Assembly (NCBI GenBank): GCA_903957405.1
Contig: CAJBPC010000204.1
Span: 1-8,208 of the forward strand
Direction: 5' to 3'
Length of the DNA: 8,208 nucleotides
Origin: an uncultured bacterium
Lineage (GTDB): Bacteria; Bacteroidota; Bacteroidia; Chitinophagales; Chitinophagaceae
The first letter of the stretch is position 1. The number at the start of each line of letters is the position of its first letter. The notes under the pieces are model-generated. The model searched no databases. It had not been told where the DNA came from and was given only the letters and a program-made list of their open reading frames with translations. A program made the translations under genes and the position numbers. This document shows positions 5,801-8,208 of this stretch, in pieces.

Positions 5801-8208
5801 TTGAAGACGCTGAAGAACATACTCCTGTGCCTATTGATCGGCGTTCCATCAGCAACGCATGCACAGGAAGGATCCTGGCAGCAGTCACTCCGCTATCGCA
5901 TCGCCGTCAGGCTCGATGATGCATCCCACACACTCGATGGACAGATCAGCATCCGATATAAAAACAATTCCCCCGACACCCTGAAATTCATCTGGTTCCA
6001 TATCTGGCCGAATGCATACAAGAATGACCGAACCGCTTTCAGCGAACAGCTGTTGGAGAATGGCCGGACAGACTTCTACTTTTCAGATGCCTCAGAAAGG
6101 GGATTCATCAACCGCCTTGACTTTCGTGTGGACGGAAGCCAGGCAAGGGTGGAGGATCATCCCGTCCATCAAGACATCATCCGGCTGATCCTTCCGGCGC
6201 CTTTGTTGCCCGGCATCGAAACGGAGATATCGACACCCTTCCATGTGCAGCTTCCGCGTACCTTTTCGAGGGGAGGTCATGATGGCCAGACCTACCTGAT
6301 CACCCAGTGGTATCCGAAACCGGCGGTGTATGACAGGGACGGCTGGCACCCGATGCCATATACTGACCAGGGAGAGTTCTACAGCGAGTTCGGAACTTAC
6401 CGGGTGGAGATATCCTTGCCTGCAGCATATGCGGTCGCCGCCACCGGTGAGCTTCGGAATACGGATGAGCTTCAATGGCTCAGGGATAGAGGCAGGGCAG
6501 CCCGGGCTGCATCCCCACCTGAACGCATTCCCGATCAAAAGAAACCAGCGGCCAACGCAGCAGGCAAGGATCGGCATCAAACCGCGGCGCCCCTGTCTAC
6601 CGAAAGCGCGGGGAGGGCCTTCAAGACCCTCGTCTTTGAAGAAGACAACATACATGACTTCGCATTCTTTGCAGACCGAGATTTCGTCGTCAGTCTCGAC
6701 TCCGTGACACTACCCTCCGGACGGGTCGTGCAGACAAGGATCTTTCATCGTCCTGACAAGAAAGGAACATGGACCCGCGGTCAGCAATACCTGAAGAATG
6801 CTTTGTTGTACCACGGCGGAATTGCAGGAGAGTACCCTTACGGAACCGTCTCGGTGGTGGAGGGAAGGCAGGGATTCGCAGGGGGGATGGAGTATCCCGG
6901 CATCACGATCCTGGATGCGGTGGATGACGAACAAACCCTGGAGGAACTGATCGTGCATGAGGTCGGTCACAATTGGTATCAGGGCATGCTGGGCAGCAAT
7001 GAGAGGGCATACCCCTGGATGGATGAAGGGTTGAACACGTTTTTCGATGACCGATATCGGCGCATCCGATCAGAAGGTGTCCAAGGGGATCCGGCGATGA
7101 TGCTGTTCAACACACTCGCCGCCCTCCGACGCGACCAGCCCATCAACACGCCTTCAGAAAAAATGTACAAACTGAATTACGCCGCAGTCACCTATGCCAA
7201 GGCCGGAGCATGGTTCGGTTTACTCGAAAAGGAACTCGGCCAACCCCTGTTCGATTCCTGTGTGCGGACGTATTTTAGGGATTGGCAGTTCCGGCATCCG
7301 GGTCCGGCTGACCTGCGCCGGTCATTCGAAACGGCCAGCGGCAGGGACATGGGGGAATGGTTTTCCATGCTCGAAAAGACAGGACCGCTGCAACCGGATG
7401 AAAAGCGCCCTTTGCGGTTGAAGCCATTCATCACGTTTAAAGAAACAACCCGATACGATCACATCTTCTATTCTCCGATACCAGGATCCAACGCATATGA
7501 CGGCTTCATGGCCGGCCTGCTGCTGCACAACCACACCCTACCGCCCAGGCCATTCCGCTTTGCGGCGGCGGCGATGTACGGCTTCAGGAGCAAGGCCATC
7601 AATGGCATCGGGCAGGTGAGCCACACCTGGTATCCGAAGGGCGCATTCCAACAAGTATCCGTCACCATCGATGCGGCAAGGTTCACCATGAACGAGCATA
7701 CGGGCGAAGACGGAGCAGTACACCGCAGCGGATATCGAAAAATCTCACCTTCTGTGAGGCTTGAGTGGAAAGAGAAAGAAGCCCGCATGACCCGGATGCG
7801 CTTCATGGAATACAGATCATTCCACATCGGTGAGGATGCCCTCCTGTTCAGGATCGATACGTCGGGAACGGTTCCGGCCGTGCAGATAGATCCATATAAA
7901 ACGCGATATACGATACACCAGTTCCGGTATGTGTGGGACCAGTACCGCGTATTGTATCCATGGCGCGCAGAAGCCAGGCTGGAAGCCGGACCGGGATATG
8001 GCAGGCTCGCCATCACAGGCGACCAGTTCTACAACTATAAAAACAAAGGAGGCATTGCGGTAAGGGTCTTCGCCGGAAAATTCATCTATGCCGGCGGAAA
8101 GACCATCACCAAGGCGTCGCAGACAGACCGGTATCATCTGAACCTCACCGGGCCCAATGGCCGCGAAGACTATACCTATCAGAATTATTTCGCGGGCCGG
8201 AATGAATA
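5801..8208 (+). CDS. Exported M1-family zinc metallopeptidase with probable C-terminal outer-membrane beta-barrel (3' end beyond window)
   Basis: The frame is uninterrupted for 802 codons to the right edge. The only plausible start is TTG at 5801, since the first in-frame ATG is at 6350. TTG gives a classic signal peptide: MKTLKN, a hydrophobic core ILLCLLIGVP, then SATHA before QEG (cleavage near residue 21). The M1 catalytic unit is complete. The exopeptidase-motif equivalent GGMEYPG is at 361-367. Zinc ligands are HEVGH (386-390) and E409 exactly 18 residues later, in WMDEGLN. The likely catalytic tyrosine is Y465 in TYAKAG. The N-terminal beta domain contains SLRYRIAVRLDD and QWYPKPAVYDRDGWH. 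An Ala/Pro/charged linker interrupts it at about 228-267. From about residue 556 the sequence becomes short amphipathic strands rich in Tyr, Phe, Trp and Arg (for example RFAAAAMYGF, VRVFAGKFIYAGG), which I read as an outer-membrane barrel. It should trim peptides outside the inner membrane; the physiological substrate is unknown. Confidence 0.9.
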   Translation, partial: MKTLKNILLCLLIGVPSATHAQEGSWQQSLRYRIAVRLDDASHTLDGQISIRYKNNSPDTLKFIWFHIWPNAYKNDRTAFSEQLLENGRTDFYFSDASERGFINRLDFRVDGSQARVEDHPVHQDIIRLILPAPLLPGIETEISTPFHVQLPRTFSRGGHDGQTYLITQWYPKPAVYDRDGWHPMPYTDQGEFYSEFGTYRVEISLPAAYAVAATGELRNTDELQWLRDRGRAARAASPPERIPDQKKPAANAAGKDRHQTAAPLSTESAGRAFKTLVFEEDNIHDFAFFADRDFVVSLDSVTLPSGRVVQTRIFHRPDKKGTWTRGQQYLKNALLYHGGIAGEYPYGTVSVVEGRQGFAGGMEYPGITILDAVDDEQTLEELIVHEVGHNWYQGMLGSNERAYPWMDEGLNTFFDDRYRRIRSEGVQGDPAMMLFNTLAALRRDQPINTPSEKMYKLNYAAVTYAKAGAWFGLLEKELGQPLFDSCVRTYFRDWQFRHPGPADLRRSFETASGRDMGEWFSMLEKTGPLQPDEKRPLRLKPFITFKETTRYDHIFYSPIPGSNAYDGFMAGLLLHNHTLPPRPFRFAAAAMYGFRSKAINGIGQVSHTWYPKGAFQQVSVTIDAARFTMNEHTGEDGAVHRSGYRKISPSVRLEWKEKEARMTRMRFMEYRSFHIGEDALLFRIDTSGTVPAVQIDPYKTRYTIHQFRYVWDQYRVLYPWRAEARLEAGPGYGRLAITGDQFYNYKNKGGIAVRVFAGKFIYAGGKTITKASQTDRYHLNLTGPNGREDYTYQNYFAGRNE

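Noticed and set aside
6092..6655. Minus-strand and alternative-frame ORFs inside the M1 peptidase region
   Set aside because: The plus-strand frame from 5801 is uninterrupted and contains all M1 motifs; the others are shadows.
1..8208. Mobile element, CRISPR, tRNA/rRNA or riboswitch
   Set aside because: No repeat array, integrase/transposase motif, tRNA-like cloverleaf or long structured leader was seen. All gaps between genes are 126 bases or less and coding density is high.

Overview
This looks like a stretch of ordinary core chromosome from a member of the Bacteroidota, most likely from the Chitinophagia/Sphingobacteriia/Cytophagia/Saprospiria side of the phylum. The evidence is the long (409-codon) IspH with the N-terminus MKSFNVP and the block KKDFSPTLLDFG, the cytidylate kinase with a P-loop of the GWSSCGKST type, a large secreted M1 metallopeptidase, the near absence of Shine-Dalgarno sequences, and TAnnTTTG-like -7 boxes just ahead of the genes. 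Base composition is moderately GC-rich and looks even throughout. I see no transposase, phage gene, RNA gene, CRISPR array or sign of recent insertion. The taxonomic call rests on recalled family features, not on a search.

Layout, left to right. A GH13 alpha-amylase-family gene on the minus strand runs off the left edge (1-1176). It is divergent from ispH on the plus strand (1303-2532) across a 126-base gap. ispH converges on cmk (minus strand, 2562-3266) with only 29 bases between the stop codons and no convincing terminator hairpin. cmk is in turn divergent from a two-gene plus-strand unit across a 112-base gap. That unit is a Gfo/Idh/MocA-family sugar dehydrogenase (3379-4365) overlapping by 4 bases (ATGA) a polyprenyl-phosphate glycosylphosphotransferase (4362-5762). 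After 38 bases an exported M1-family zinc metallopeptidase begins at a TTG codon (5801) and runs off the right edge. No gap exceeds 126 bases.

Functions. IspH (last step of the MEP isoprenoid pathway) and Cmk (CMP/dCMP phosphorylation) are housekeeping enzymes. The dehydrogenase/glycosylphosphotransferase pair looks like a small envelope-glycan unit: one enzyme oxidises a (probably nucleotide-linked) sugar and the other loads a sugar phosphate onto the lipid carrier. IspH feeds the isoprenoid pool from which that carrier is made, but this is a pathway link and not evidence of co-regulation. The amylase acts on alpha-glucans.

The most interesting item is the M1 peptidase. Downstream of a complete catalytic domain it has about 250 residues with the alternating, aromatic-rich pattern of outer-membrane beta-strands, which suggests a peptidase fused to a membrane barrel. 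I found no clearly novel multi-gene system here.
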